Source of the DNA: Bacteroidales bacterium
GTDB taxonomy: Bacteria > Bacteroidota > Bacteroidia > Bacteroidales > UBA4181
DNA: 40,589 nt
Direction of reading: 5' to 3'
NCBI GenBank assembly: GCA_031275285.1
Contig: JAISOY010000067.1
Span: forward strand, 1 to 40,589
The position numbers were made by a program, and so were the translations under genes. The notes under the pieces are model-generated. The model worked only from the letters and a program-made list of their open reading frames with translations, was not told the DNA's origin and did not search any database. Position 1 is the first letter of the stretch. Every line of letters starts with the position of its first letter. Below, piece by piece: positions 26,583 to 35,500 of the stretch.

Positions 26583-27431
26583 CTAAATTCCTGAGGGTTG
26601 ATGTTTGATAAAGGTATCATTATCGAGTTCACGGAAGGCGTTACGTAATTCTTCATGTGTATTCATTACGATAGGCCCTCCCCATGCTATGGGTTCACCA
26701 AGCGGTGGCGCTGTGGCAAGGATGAACCTTATTTCCTGATCATGGGTTTTAACTGAAAATTCATCCCCTTTATCAAACAATACGGCGGTTTTTTGTGGTA
26801 TTATCTTGTCCTTACTCCCAAATGAACCATTTCCACTGACAATATAAACGAATAATGTATCATTCGGATTTGTGTCCATAATAAATTCGTTATCCGGGTC
26901 GACCGTAATATCCAGTACAGTTGCAGGAAGATGGTGGCCCTTTGCTCCATAATGGTCTTTATATTTTCCGGCAACCACTCTTATTTTCGCTCCATTCTCA
27001 TCGAATTCGCGTATCATATCGTTGGTAATGTCGAAATATTTGGGATCGGTCATTTTGTCTTTTGCCGGCAGGTTAATCCAAAGTTGAAGGCCAAGTAAAT
27101 GCTCTGTAGGCTGTGGCATCTCCTCATGCAGGATACCACTTCCTCCGGTCATCCATTGACTTTCCCCATTATGTATGGTCCCTTTATTCCCCAGACTGTC
27201 CCGGTGGTTTATGCGACCTTTCATCAGGTAGGTAAATGTCTCAATTCCCCGGTGCGGATGCAGGGGAAATCCCTTGATATAGTCTGCCGGATTCTTTGAA
27301 TCAAATGCGTCAAGCATCAGGAACGGATCGAACTTATAGACCGTATTCGGGCCTAGCACCCTGACAAGATGAACTCCAGCTCCGTCGATGGCGGGAGAGC
27401 CGGTTACTGTTTCAACAACTTCTCTTTTCAT
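26583..27431 (-). CDS. Pirin family protein
   Basis: 282 residues from ATG 27431 (MKREVVETVTGSPAIDGAGV). A longer frame reaches 27503, but a good promoter lies inside that extension, so the shorter start is preferred. The cupin metal ligands are H58, H60 (FPLHPHRGIETF), H102 and E104 (GILHEE), matching the four ligands of pirins. Some bacterial pirins have quercetin dioxygenase activity; others bind partner enzymes or regulators. The gene is in a stress-type neighbourhood (AraC-GyrI regulators, PAS-LuxR regulator) but has its own promoter. The exact role cannot be read from sequence. Confidence 0.94.
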   Translation of the reverse strand: MKREVVETVTGSPAIDGAGVHLVRVLGPNTVYKFDPFLMLDAFDSKNPADYIKGFPLHPHRGIETFTYLMKGRINHRDSLGNKGTIHNGESQWMTGGSGILHEEMPQPTEHLLGLQLWINLPAKDKMTDPKYFDITNDMIREFDENGAKIRVVAGKYKDHYGAKGHHLPATVLDITVDPDNEFIMDTNPNDTLFVYIVSGNGSFGSKDKIIPQKTAVLFDKGDEFSVKTHDQEIRFILATAPPLGEPIAWGGPIVMNTHEELRNAFRELDNDTFIKHQPSGI

Positions 27432-27461
27432 GATATTTTTCAATAGGTTAGTTACTTCATT

Positions 27462-27492
27462 CAAAGTTACAATTATTTTATATATCAGGCAA
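27462..27492 (-). promoter_or_regulatory. Promoter of the pirin gene
   Basis: On the minus strand TTG (27492-27490), 20 bases, then TAACTTTG (27469-27462), a good fit to the Bacteroidota consensus. It sits 31 bases upstream of ATG 27431 and decides the start. Confidence 0.65.
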
Positions 27493-27581
27493 TTATTTTC
27501 CATGAATATTTCATCAGGGATAAAAACTTATCTTCCGGTTTTAGTGGCTTTTCTTTGCCTGTTTTTACTAACCTAAACGGG

Positions 27582-27977
27582 TTATTTGGAAGTAATACTT
27601 CTTTTTTTATAAAATACCGGTATCAGGAATATGATAGCTCCTGACAAAAAAACAGCGGGCATTACAAACATTGCCGCATTACCCGTCCAGTAGAAAATAA
27701 ACTGCTGTATGGTACGGATAAGCCAAAAAGTTGCTGTACCGGCTAAAAAATATTTCCCCAGTTTTGTCGATTGAAGTTCGTTCGGAAAGGCAAAACAAAT
27801 CACAGCCGTAAAAATAAAATAGTAAATAGTTTGGATGTTTAAGATCTGTACTATTCCACTGTTTGTAATTGATAATTTTTTCAATTCGCTGCCCCATTCA
27901 AATATTTTCCACATACTACAATGGAAAAGGGCAAAAATAATGTTATAAATCCCCCCAATAATAATTACTTTTTTCAT
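27582..27977 (-). CDS. Four-helix membrane protein, unknown function
   Basis: 131 residues with four hydrophobic segments (about 4-20, 48-66, 76-96 and 102-122) and little outside the membrane. The start MKKVIIIGGIYNIIFALFH resembles that of the next gene upstream (MLKFGGYLNILIAIAH), so the two may be distant paralogues. I do not recognise a named family. It lies between pirin and the second membrane protein on the same strand, with 128-150-base gaps on both sides; I see no clear promoter box upstream. Confidence 0.7.
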   Translation of the reverse strand: MKKVIIIGGIYNIIFALFHCSMWKIFEWGSELKKLSITNSGIVQILNIQTIYYFIFTAVICFAFPNELQSTKLGKYFLAGTATFWLIRTIQQFIFYWTGNAAMFVMPAVFLSGAIIFLIPVFYKKRSITSK

Positions 27978-28105
27978 CTGTATAAAATTATTTTAAATGG
28001 TTAGATGTAATGTCCAATTTTGTTTATGACGGTGGGTATACCGCTATGTTTAAGGACATTTCATGTGATTGTTTTTTAAATTTTATTAATTCATAATGCT
28101 GATAA

Positions 28106-28543
28106 TTAGCTCATTCTTGTTTGTGCTGTTCCTTTAGTTTTCCATTTCTTTATTCCGCCAACCAGGAATAAAAGCCCGATGAATACAGCAATTAATAAAT
28201 AGCAGATCTCTAGGATCAAGTATTCCGGTTGATCTATGATAATAAAAATAAGTCCGGCAATAGCCCGGAACAAATAAAGTCCTGCAATTGTAAAAACAGC
28301 AGGTTTTAATAGCGGCAGTTTCCTAAACTTGTTGTCTGCTGAAAGCCCGTATAATCCGAAAACGCTAAAGACTATTACTATAAGGATCGTGAACAAATAA
28401 GGTAGTAAAGGATGAATTTGTGCAGCTGCGCTCATTTTCTCGCCGGCGCCTGTTACTTCAAATGCTTTTTCCGGCCAAAATAGCCCCGCAATAAGATGTG
28501 CGATAGCTATTAAAATATTTAAATATCCTCCAAATTTCAACAT
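28106..28543 (-). CDS. Four-helix membrane protein, unknown function
   Basis: 145 residues, four hydrophobic segments (about 5-22, 46-66, 81-103 and 108-130) and a basic C-terminus. The opening GGYLNILIAIAHLIAGLFWP and the third helix (YLFRAIAGLIFIII) resemble small DoxX- or DUF-type membrane families of Bacteroidota; no family can be named with confidence. It is transcribed divergently from the PAS-LuxR regulator, with only 90 bases between the starts, so that regulator may control it. The minus-strand promoter box is at 28570-28577. Confidence 0.7.
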   Translation of the reverse strand: MLKFGGYLNILIAIAHLIAGLFWPEKAFEVTGAGEKMSAAAQIHPLLPYLFTILIVIVFSVFGLYGLSADNKFRKLPLLKPAVFTIAGLYLFRAIAGLIFIIIDQPEYLILEICYLLIAVFIGLLFLVGGIKKWKTKGTAQTRMS

Positions 28544-28569
28544 ATCTGCTTTTCTTTATTATTTTTATA

Positions 28570-28598
28570 CAAAATTAGTGTCACCTGTTCAATCAGGT
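28570..28598 (-). promoter_or_regulatory. Divergent promoter region with a dyad operator candidate
   Basis: On the minus strand TAATTTTG (28577-28570) is a TAnnTTTG box about 27 bases before the membrane-protein ATG. Just upstream, ACCTG-N6-CAGGT (28583-28598) is an inverted repeat placed between the -7 and -33 positions, where a repressor or the divergent LuxR protein could bind. Confidence 0.4.
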
Positions 28599-28633
28599 AA
28601 TTACTATTTTTAGCTATTTTTATATGTAATCAG

Positions 28634-29353
28634 ATGGATACAGCGGAAAAACAAAAAATATGGGAATCACATAAAAAGCACATAGAGTTGCTTGCTAAAG
28701 TGAATAACAGCTATGTTTTTGTGCTAGAATACCAGAAAAAATATCTCTATATGTCAGATAATATCCAGCAGTTTTTTAAGGCCGATCTGGACGGACTCCT
28801 TCGCTCTCATTCCGAAGGAGATGATTTTCTGGCAGCACGTATCCATCCTGAAGACTATCAGGTGCTGAACGAACCTCAGATAAAGCTGATGGAATTTACA
28901 CTCAACCAGCCTGTAGAGGAGCGGAAAAATTTTAAGTATATATCTGAATTCCGGGGGAAAAAAGCGGAAGGGGAATATGTCAGAATTATCTACCAGTGCC
29001 AGATATTGGAACTGGATGAAAACGGTAATCCGTGGCTTGTACTGGGTATTGCTGATATATCGCCTAATGCTGCGCCATGGGTCAGCACCAAGCTTCAGGT
29101 TGTGAATTTTATCACAGGAGAAACACTGCCTTTAAATAAGTTTGAGGAAAAAGAACTTGTGGAATTTACACCCAGGGAGAAAGAAATATTACTTTTAATA
29201 AAATCGGGCATGCTCAGTAAAGAGATTTCAGATAAATTATCTGTAAGTATCCATACAGTCAATAAACATCGTCAAAATATCATGCAAAAAATGAATGCCG
29301 ACAACATCATCGAGGCAATGGAATATGCACGTAAATTAGGTTTGTTAGATTAA
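28634..29353 (+). CDS. PAS-like/LuxR-type transcription regulator
   Basis: 239 residues. Residues about 20-150 form a PAS-like sensor (NNSYVFVLEYQKKYLYMSDN, then ARIHPEDYQVLNEPQIKLME and WLVLGIADISP). Residues about 176-239 form a LuxR/GerE helix-turn-helix (FTPREKEILLLIKSGMLSKE, HTVNKHRQNIMQKMNADN). No receiver domain is present, so it probably binds a ligand or partner directly. This layout is widespread in Bacteroidota. It is divergent from the membrane-protein gene at 28106-28543 and convergent with the multicopper oxidase gene. Confidence 0.88.
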   Translation: MDTAEKQKIWESHKKHIELLAKVNNSYVFVLEYQKKYLYMSDNIQQFFKADLDGLLRSHSEGDDFLAARIHPEDYQVLNEPQIKLMEFTLNQPVEERKNFKYISEFRGKKAEGEYVRIIYQCQILELDENGNPWLVLGIADISPNAAPWVSTKLQVVNFITGETLPLNKFEEKELVEFTPREKEILLLIKSGMLSKEISDKLSVSIHTVNKHRQNIMQKMNADNIIEAMEYARKLGLLD

Positions 29354-29470
29354 TAAAATAGGTGATGGGTAGTTGAACCAATGGAACAATAAAACTGGTA
29401 AAAGAGTTTCGTTTGTTTCTATATTGTTACCCATTATTTATATTCCAATGTCTTACTTCTTGTATTTATC

Positions 29471-31789
29471 TCAATAAATTAATTTTACACCTGCTCCCCA
29501 TTTCATTTCGCTATTGTATGAAGCTGAGATCCCGAACCAGGACGTTATAATATAATTAAGGCCAATATTATATTCCTTATCGGTATTACCCATCAAACTC
29601 ATTCTTAGTCTACTTGTTAACGGAATATCTTCCCGTTCCAGTTGAAAGCATGCTTTACCCTGGAAATCTATACGGGCCTCGGCCACAATCAGCATAGGGA
29701 GGGTGTAACGAACTCCCGCTATACCGGTAAAGTGGTTGTTCTTCTTTAATCTTTGCCCGAAAATATTCTCTTCAGATGAAGGATCTTTATGATTTTTCCA
29801 CTCGACTCCTACAAAGGGCATCAGCCATTGCATTCGTCCGATATAACGGCCTGCACGGAGTCCGGCTTCGTAGCCTTTGCCGGACTCGTATCCCAGCTGC
29901 CACTCTCCCTGAAAGCTCCATCGGGTGTTGAAGTATTCGGCGTTACCGATGTTTCCGTTAAAAAGAAACTCATTTTCAGCTGTAAAATAATACATCCTGT
30001 CTTCGTGATAAAGATGTTTAATCGCTTTTTCAGGGTGATGTATCTGAGGGTTGGGAGGCGAGTCTTCATAACTGAAAATTCGTCCCATTCCACTCATCAT
30101 GTGGTAAAGGATGTGGCAATGGAAGAACCAGTCGCCCCGGCTTTTTTCTCCGGCATGGAATTCGATAGTGTCGGTTTCTCCCGGCATGATGTCTACTCCG
30201 AACTTGAGCGGTGAATGATCGCCGTGGCTGTTCAATACACGGAAAAAATGACCATGCAGGTGCATCGGATGGCGCATCATAGAATTATTATAAAGCACAA
30301 TGCGGAGATTCTCACCTTCCCGTATGACTATCTTGTCGCTCTCGGAAACTGTTTTGTTATTTAGTGTCCATACATACCTGTCCATATTTCCTGTCAATTC
30401 GAATCTTAATTCACGGAAAGAACCTGGTGGTAGGGTAGTTTTGTGAGGAGAACGAAGCATATCATAGTTTAAAGTTACAGGAGTTAAATTGTTCTGGCTC
30501 ATATTCATTGAGTGTTCGGAATGCTCATTTTGGTTCATTGTATGCTCATGACTTTCCGGGATGGAATCATTCTTATGTCGGGAATGCAAATTCATTGTGC
30601 CTGGAGATGACATATCCATTCCGGATGCCCCTGATGAATGATTATGGGACGGGGAGGATATTTCGGGGTACATCACTTCATTCATATCCATTTTTTGGAG
30701 TTCCATTTCCATTCCCATATTGGTAATATCGCCGTTCATTTTCATCATACCGTTCATCATTTTCATACCAGCAAAATAATTGAGTCTGGGTAGAGGGGTG
30801 ATGGGGTGTTTCTCTCCATTTCCTATCCATATGGAAGTCGATCCGCTCCGGTCTTCGGCTGTTGCCTGTAATTCAGCCGAGCCATATTCGGGAACGGTGA
30901 CTACAATGTCATAGGTTTCAGATGCGGCAATGATTATCCTGTCAACATCGACTGGAACGACATCCATTCCGTCATTGGCAATGACAGTGATCTTACCACC
31001 CTGATACCTGAGCCAGAAATAGGTAGATGCTCCACCGTTAATAATTCTCAACCTGATACGTGAGCCGGGTTGTAAATCGGGAATGTTTATTTGTTCCTGT
31101 CCGTTTGTCAGGAATTTTTCATAATAGACATCGCTTACATCCATTGCATCCATGCGTTTCAACTCATTCATCAGTTTAGTGCCCAAATGTCCTTTGCCAA
31201 TGGCCTCCCCGTAACTTTGCACACTTTTTTTCCTGATTTTGAACCAATCATTACCGGTATGCAGTTTCCTGTTTACTTCTTTAGCATTCATGTCTGTCCA
31301 GTCACTCAGTAAAATGGTAAATTCCGGCAGATGGTCTTCTTGTCGAAAGTATCTGTCATTCTTTCTTTTCCGGATAACGAATGCGCCGTAAAGCCCGGCT
31401 TGCTCCTGTACACCGGTATGGGAATGATACCAATAGGTTCCGTTTAGTACGATAGGAAATTCGTAGGTTACTGATGTGCCGGGCATGATAGGTGCAGATG
31501 TAAGATGTGAAACCCCGTCAAACTGATTGGGTAACAATATTCCGTGCCAATGCAAAGAGGTTTCTTCTTTCATCCGGTTGTGGATATGTATCACTGCCGT
31601 ATCCCCCTCTGTAAATTGTAGGGTAGGAGCAGGAATTTGCCCGTTAATGGCTAAAGCCCGTTTTTGCTTTCCTGTGTAGTTAACTATCGTGTCATTGATG
31701 AATAAATCATACACAACACGTTGTTGTGCCGCTAATGAAGAGGTTAAAAAACAAAATATCAATAATATATGCTGATGAAAATGTTTCAT
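29471..31789 (-). CDS. Multicopper oxidase fused to a CopB-like outer-membrane barrel domain
   Basis: 772 residues with a signal peptide (1-21). All four copper-binding motifs are present: H80-W-H82 (LHWHG), H122-S-H124 (YHSH), H507-P-M-H-L-H-G-H514, and H557-C-H559 with H563 and M568 (type 1 axial Met). A Met/His-rich stretch at about 340-440 (for example MKMMNGMMKMNGD, MNQNEHSEHSMNMSQ) resembles the CopA/CueO metal-loading segments. After about residue 590 comes a beta-rich domain (WQLGYESGKGYEAGLRAGRY, WLMPFVGVEWKN, ISASYNSEMKWGAGVKLIY) like CopB. Likely role: oxidation of Cu(I) and copper tolerance outside the inner membrane. No copper ATPase, CusABC or sensor gene is adjacent, so function rests on the protein alone. 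Start at ATG 31789. Confidence 0.92.
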   Translation of the reverse strand: MKHFHQHILLIFCFLTSSLAAQQRVVYDLFINDTIVNYTGKQKRALAINGQIPAPTLQFTEGDTAVIHIHNRMKEETSLHWHGILLPNQFDGVSHLTSAPIMPGTSVTYEFPIVLNGTYWYHSHTGVQEQAGLYGAFVIRKRKNDRYFRQEDHLPEFTILLSDWTDMNAKEVNRKLHTGNDWFKIRKKSVQSYGEAIGKGHLGTKLMNELKRMDAMDVSDVYYEKFLTNGQEQINIPDLQPGSRIRLRIINGGASTYFWLRYQGGKITVIANDGMDVVPVDVDRIIIAASETYDIVVTVPEYGSAELQATAEDRSGSTSIWIGNGEKHPITPLPRLNYFAGMKMMNGMMKMNGDITNMGMEMELQKMDMNEVMYPEISSPSHNHSSGASGMDMSSPGTMNLHSRHKNDSIPESHEHTMNQNEHSEHSMNMSQNNLTPVTLNYDMLRSPHKTTLPPGSFRELRFELTGNMDRYVWTLNNKTVSESDKIVIREGENLRIVLYNNSMMRHPMHLHGHFFRVLNSHGDHSPLKFGVDIMPGETDTIEFHAGEKSRGDWFFHCHILYHMMSGMGRIFSYEDSPPNPQIHHPEKAIKHLYHEDRMYYFTAENEFLFNGNIGNAEYFNTRWSFQGEWQLGYESGKGYEAGLRAGRYIGRMQWLMPFVGVEWKNHKDPSSEENIFGQRLKKNNHFTGIAGVRYTLPMLIVAEARIDFQGKACFQLEREDIPLTSRLRMSLMGNTDKEYNIGLNYIITSWFGISASYNSEMKWGAGVKLIY

Positions 31790-32562
31790 AAATATATTTG
31801 AAGTTTATAATGAACAGTAGTGCAGATAATATGGCATCATGCAACTTGCTGTAATCTTAATGATAATGCGAGTTACTGGCTGCACTGATTCGTTGATTTA
31901 TTTAGTTAAAATATTAATTATCAATAAATAAGATATGTATGATGCTTTAATATTATGAAAATCATTGACTTCGAGAAAAAAATCTACTTGATCTAAGTTA
32001 TGATTCTAAAAGGGAAAGAGTTTAAATTGATAAAGGTCTGTTTGTGTTTCTGTGGTTAATATTATTGTCAAAGATACAGCAATAAATCTGATTCTATATT
32101 TATCGATCAGCAAAAAATGATAATTTACTGGTCATTGTCAAAAAAATATTTCTACACCAAAAATATATCAACTTGGCAAGGTGGAAGAAATACCTGGGAA
32201 TCCCGATGAATCTATCCACACACTTTTATAATGGGAAAATAACTACCCAAGAGTTCAGGTAATAATATCATTAAGCAAAGAATGGTATAAAGACTTATGC
32301 CAAGCCTGTTATTCAATTTGGAAAGACAGGGCTTTGAAACTATTAAGTAATACAAATAATTTAATGGTGTATTTTATGAAAGTAATCAATTTGATCAATG
32401 CAACTTAAGAAAATAATAAATAGCACTGAGTGCTTACTATTTTCTTTTTTCAAATATTTACTACTTTTATCCGGAAAAACTATAATTGTAAATTGGGATT
32501 TTAAAATTGCTTTATCTGCTTATGTGAGAAAATTGTGAGATGATCATGGTGAAAAAAATTCA
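31790..32562. other. 773-bp AT-rich region between divergent genes
   Basis: It separates the minus-strand oxidase from the plus-strand sensor kinase. TATCTTTG on the minus strand at 32076-32069 could be a promoter box for the oxidase, with a long leader. AGCAC-TGA-GTGCT at 32422-32434, inside a longer imperfect stem followed by T-rich sequence, could be a terminator. A short open stretch near 32180-32405 gives no recognisable protein. Confidence 0.5.
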
Positions 32563-35500
32563 ATGAGAATCAATTCAGATAAAATACGACTGGGATTATT
32601 CATTATATTGATTGGAACATCCGGACTGTCTGCAGATGGTTACAGTGAAACATCCTCCGTCAGTAAAACAGATTATTATACTTTTTTTAAAACCATTTCG
32701 ACAAAAAACGGTTTGAGTTCAGATTTTGTTCTGGATGTGATTCAGGATAAATACCACATCATGTGGTTTGCCACGGCAGACGGACTGACACGTTTCGATA
32801 ACCGGGAATTCGCTGTTTACCGGAATCAGAAAGAATCAGAGCATACTATAAGCGATAATTTTGTCTCCTGTCTAGCGGAAGACACATACGGTAATATATG
32901 GGTCGGGACACGTAACGGGCTGAATCGTTATGACCGGAACGCCAATAGTTTTATCCGCTACCAGCAGCAATCGACCGGTAATAACCTTCCCGGCGATAAT
33001 CATATCATGGCGCTTTATGCCGATAATGACGGTTACCTGTGGGTAAAATCGAAAGAGGGTTATTTGAGCAGGCTGGATATCCGGACCGATACCTGGACAT
33101 ATTTCAATGTAATAGCGCGGGAATTTGAAGGGGATTATTTTTATGATTATATCACAGGAGATTCGGGAGAAAATCTTTGGGCCAGCGGGCGGAATACTGC
33201 AACGAAGATTATACGACATGATAGTAATGGTCATCTTTTGATTAAGGAGGTGGAGTTTGCTCCCGAAGTAACCACTGCTGAAACGAGTTTTGCTGTCGAA
33301 AATAACGGAACAGTCTATTTTGCTAATAATAACGGGCAATTGCTTGCGTATGATCCAAAATCGGGAATGATAGAATACATAAAAAATACCGGTATTGCTG
33401 TTCGTGCAGGAACCTGTGATCAGAACGGGAATCTCTGGATAGGAGGAAAAACCGGTATAAAGGTTCTCAACCTGCATACATGGGAGGAAACCGTATTCCG
33501 CCACCATCCGGTCAACTCTTTTTCCCTGCCTTCTGATGAAATCCATTGCTTGTACATGGATCATGACGGTGGTATCTGGATAGGTACGGATAATGGAATT
33601 GCTTATTATTCCGACGACCTGAATATCATGCGCCATTACCGGCATATAGAGGGGTTACGGACGGGATTGGCTTCCAATAATGTTACGGCATTGTTACAGG
33701 ATCGCGATGGCCTGATCTGGGTAGGAACGGCAGGCAACGGCGTAGATACTATGTCCCTGGCGGCCGAAGAATTCGGAAATCTTACCTACAGACTGCTGAC
33801 CAATGACCTTAACGAGGAAACTTTCAAAAGGGAAAAAGAGACCTTGCAACAGTATTTCAGGCATAAGTATATCACATCTCCTGATAAAGGAGCAACAGAA
33901 CAAACCATATTTAGTAGTTTTAACAGTTTCCAGCAAGGCGGTTTGTCGTTCAACAAAACGAATGAAAATAGAGTTTCATCGCTTTATGAAGATAAGAACG
34001 GGAATATTTATATAGGGTTATGGGCGCACGTCGGATTCAATGTTTATGATAAAAAGCGAAACCGATTTAAAAGGTATGCCCTGTGGAGCAAAGCGGCTGA
34101 TAATTCCTATCCCCGTATATTCGAGGGAAACCCTTTCGGTGCGAACTGGTATTCGGGTTTTCTGGAAGACAATGATGGTAACTTCTGGTGCGCTACATGG
34201 GAGGCATTCGGCTTAAATCTTTTCAACCGGGAACGGGGAAAATTCGATCCGAAGCACTATATGCCCGGGCACCTCCCGGGGAAGGAGATTGCCAGGCTTA
34301 CATACGATCCGGTCAGGGAGCGCATCGTCATAGGTGGCACATACTATTACGGATATTACGACATAAAAAGCGGGACGTACGTCAGATATGCCGGAAAGCT
34401 TCCCGCTGTATATCCTAACCGTGATATATTCGAGGGGTACTTTGGATTCTGTGACGTCCGTTTCGTTGATCTACCGCTGCAATTCACCGTTACCGACTAC
34501 ATCATGCAGGATGACGTTGTATTGCTGTCGTTGGGTGATATAATCGTCCGCCACGACCTGCTTACAGATCGCTTTGAAATACTGGCCGGGTTTGATGGCG
34601 GTTGGACCATTCTTTCCGGAAGTCCTGGAGGGCATTCTCTCTGGGTAGGAACGAAAAACAAACTCAGAAATGTTGGCATTGGATATCACAAGGTGCATAC
34701 TGTAGCTGAAACAGACAGTTGCAGCATATTGTCACTTTATGAGGATACCACGGGAATAGTATGGATAGGAACGGATAAAGGCCTGTTATTTTATGATCCG
34801 GGAAAGAAAACCCTTTCTTTGGATGGGACGGATCTTACTATGGTCGGAACTATTGTTCCTTTCGGAGAGACTGTATATGTTGGTTGTGCACAGGGTATAA
34901 TAAAGTTCGAAAACCGGGAAAAAGTGAAAAAGTATTCTTTCGGTTATCCTGAAACAGAGGGGATTCCCGGGACGAGAATCAGCAATATATACCCGGCAAG
35001 GGACGGTAAATTGTGGATATCTACCAATGGTGGCCTTGCGGCGATTAATCCTCAAACAGACGAAATTGCCGTTTTTACACATGATCCGAAGGACAGGTTC
35101 AGTCTTACGGGAAATAATATCTATTCTGTCTGCGAGGATGGAAAATCGAACCTTTGGGTGTCTACCACCAATGGTATTTGTTTGCTGGAACAAGAAACAG
35201 AACGCTTTATTGACCTGAGCCAACCGGACGACAGAACCCTGACTTCAAGACTGACAAGTTGTATCATGCAGGATGCTTCCGGTAAAATATGGATAGGAAC
35301 AACGCAGAATGGGATCAGCGTACTTGATCCCCGGACTGACAGGTTGAAACATTATATTCGTCATGAATGGGACGAAAAAAGCCTGTCGGATAACTATATC
35401 AATTGTATTTTCGAGGATAGTCGCCGTAACATCTGGATAGGTACCCGTAAAGGACTAGACAGGTATGATCAGGCAGAAGATAATATGGCTAGGGTCGACG

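Noticed and set aside
27432..27503. Longer N-terminus for pirin
   Set aside because: A good promoter lies inside the extension, and the family starts at the residue encoded at 27431.
32180..32405. Possible transposase remnant in the gap before the sensor kinase
   Set aside because: A short open stretch is present, but I could match it to no transposase motif, and no terminal inverted repeats or target duplications were seen.
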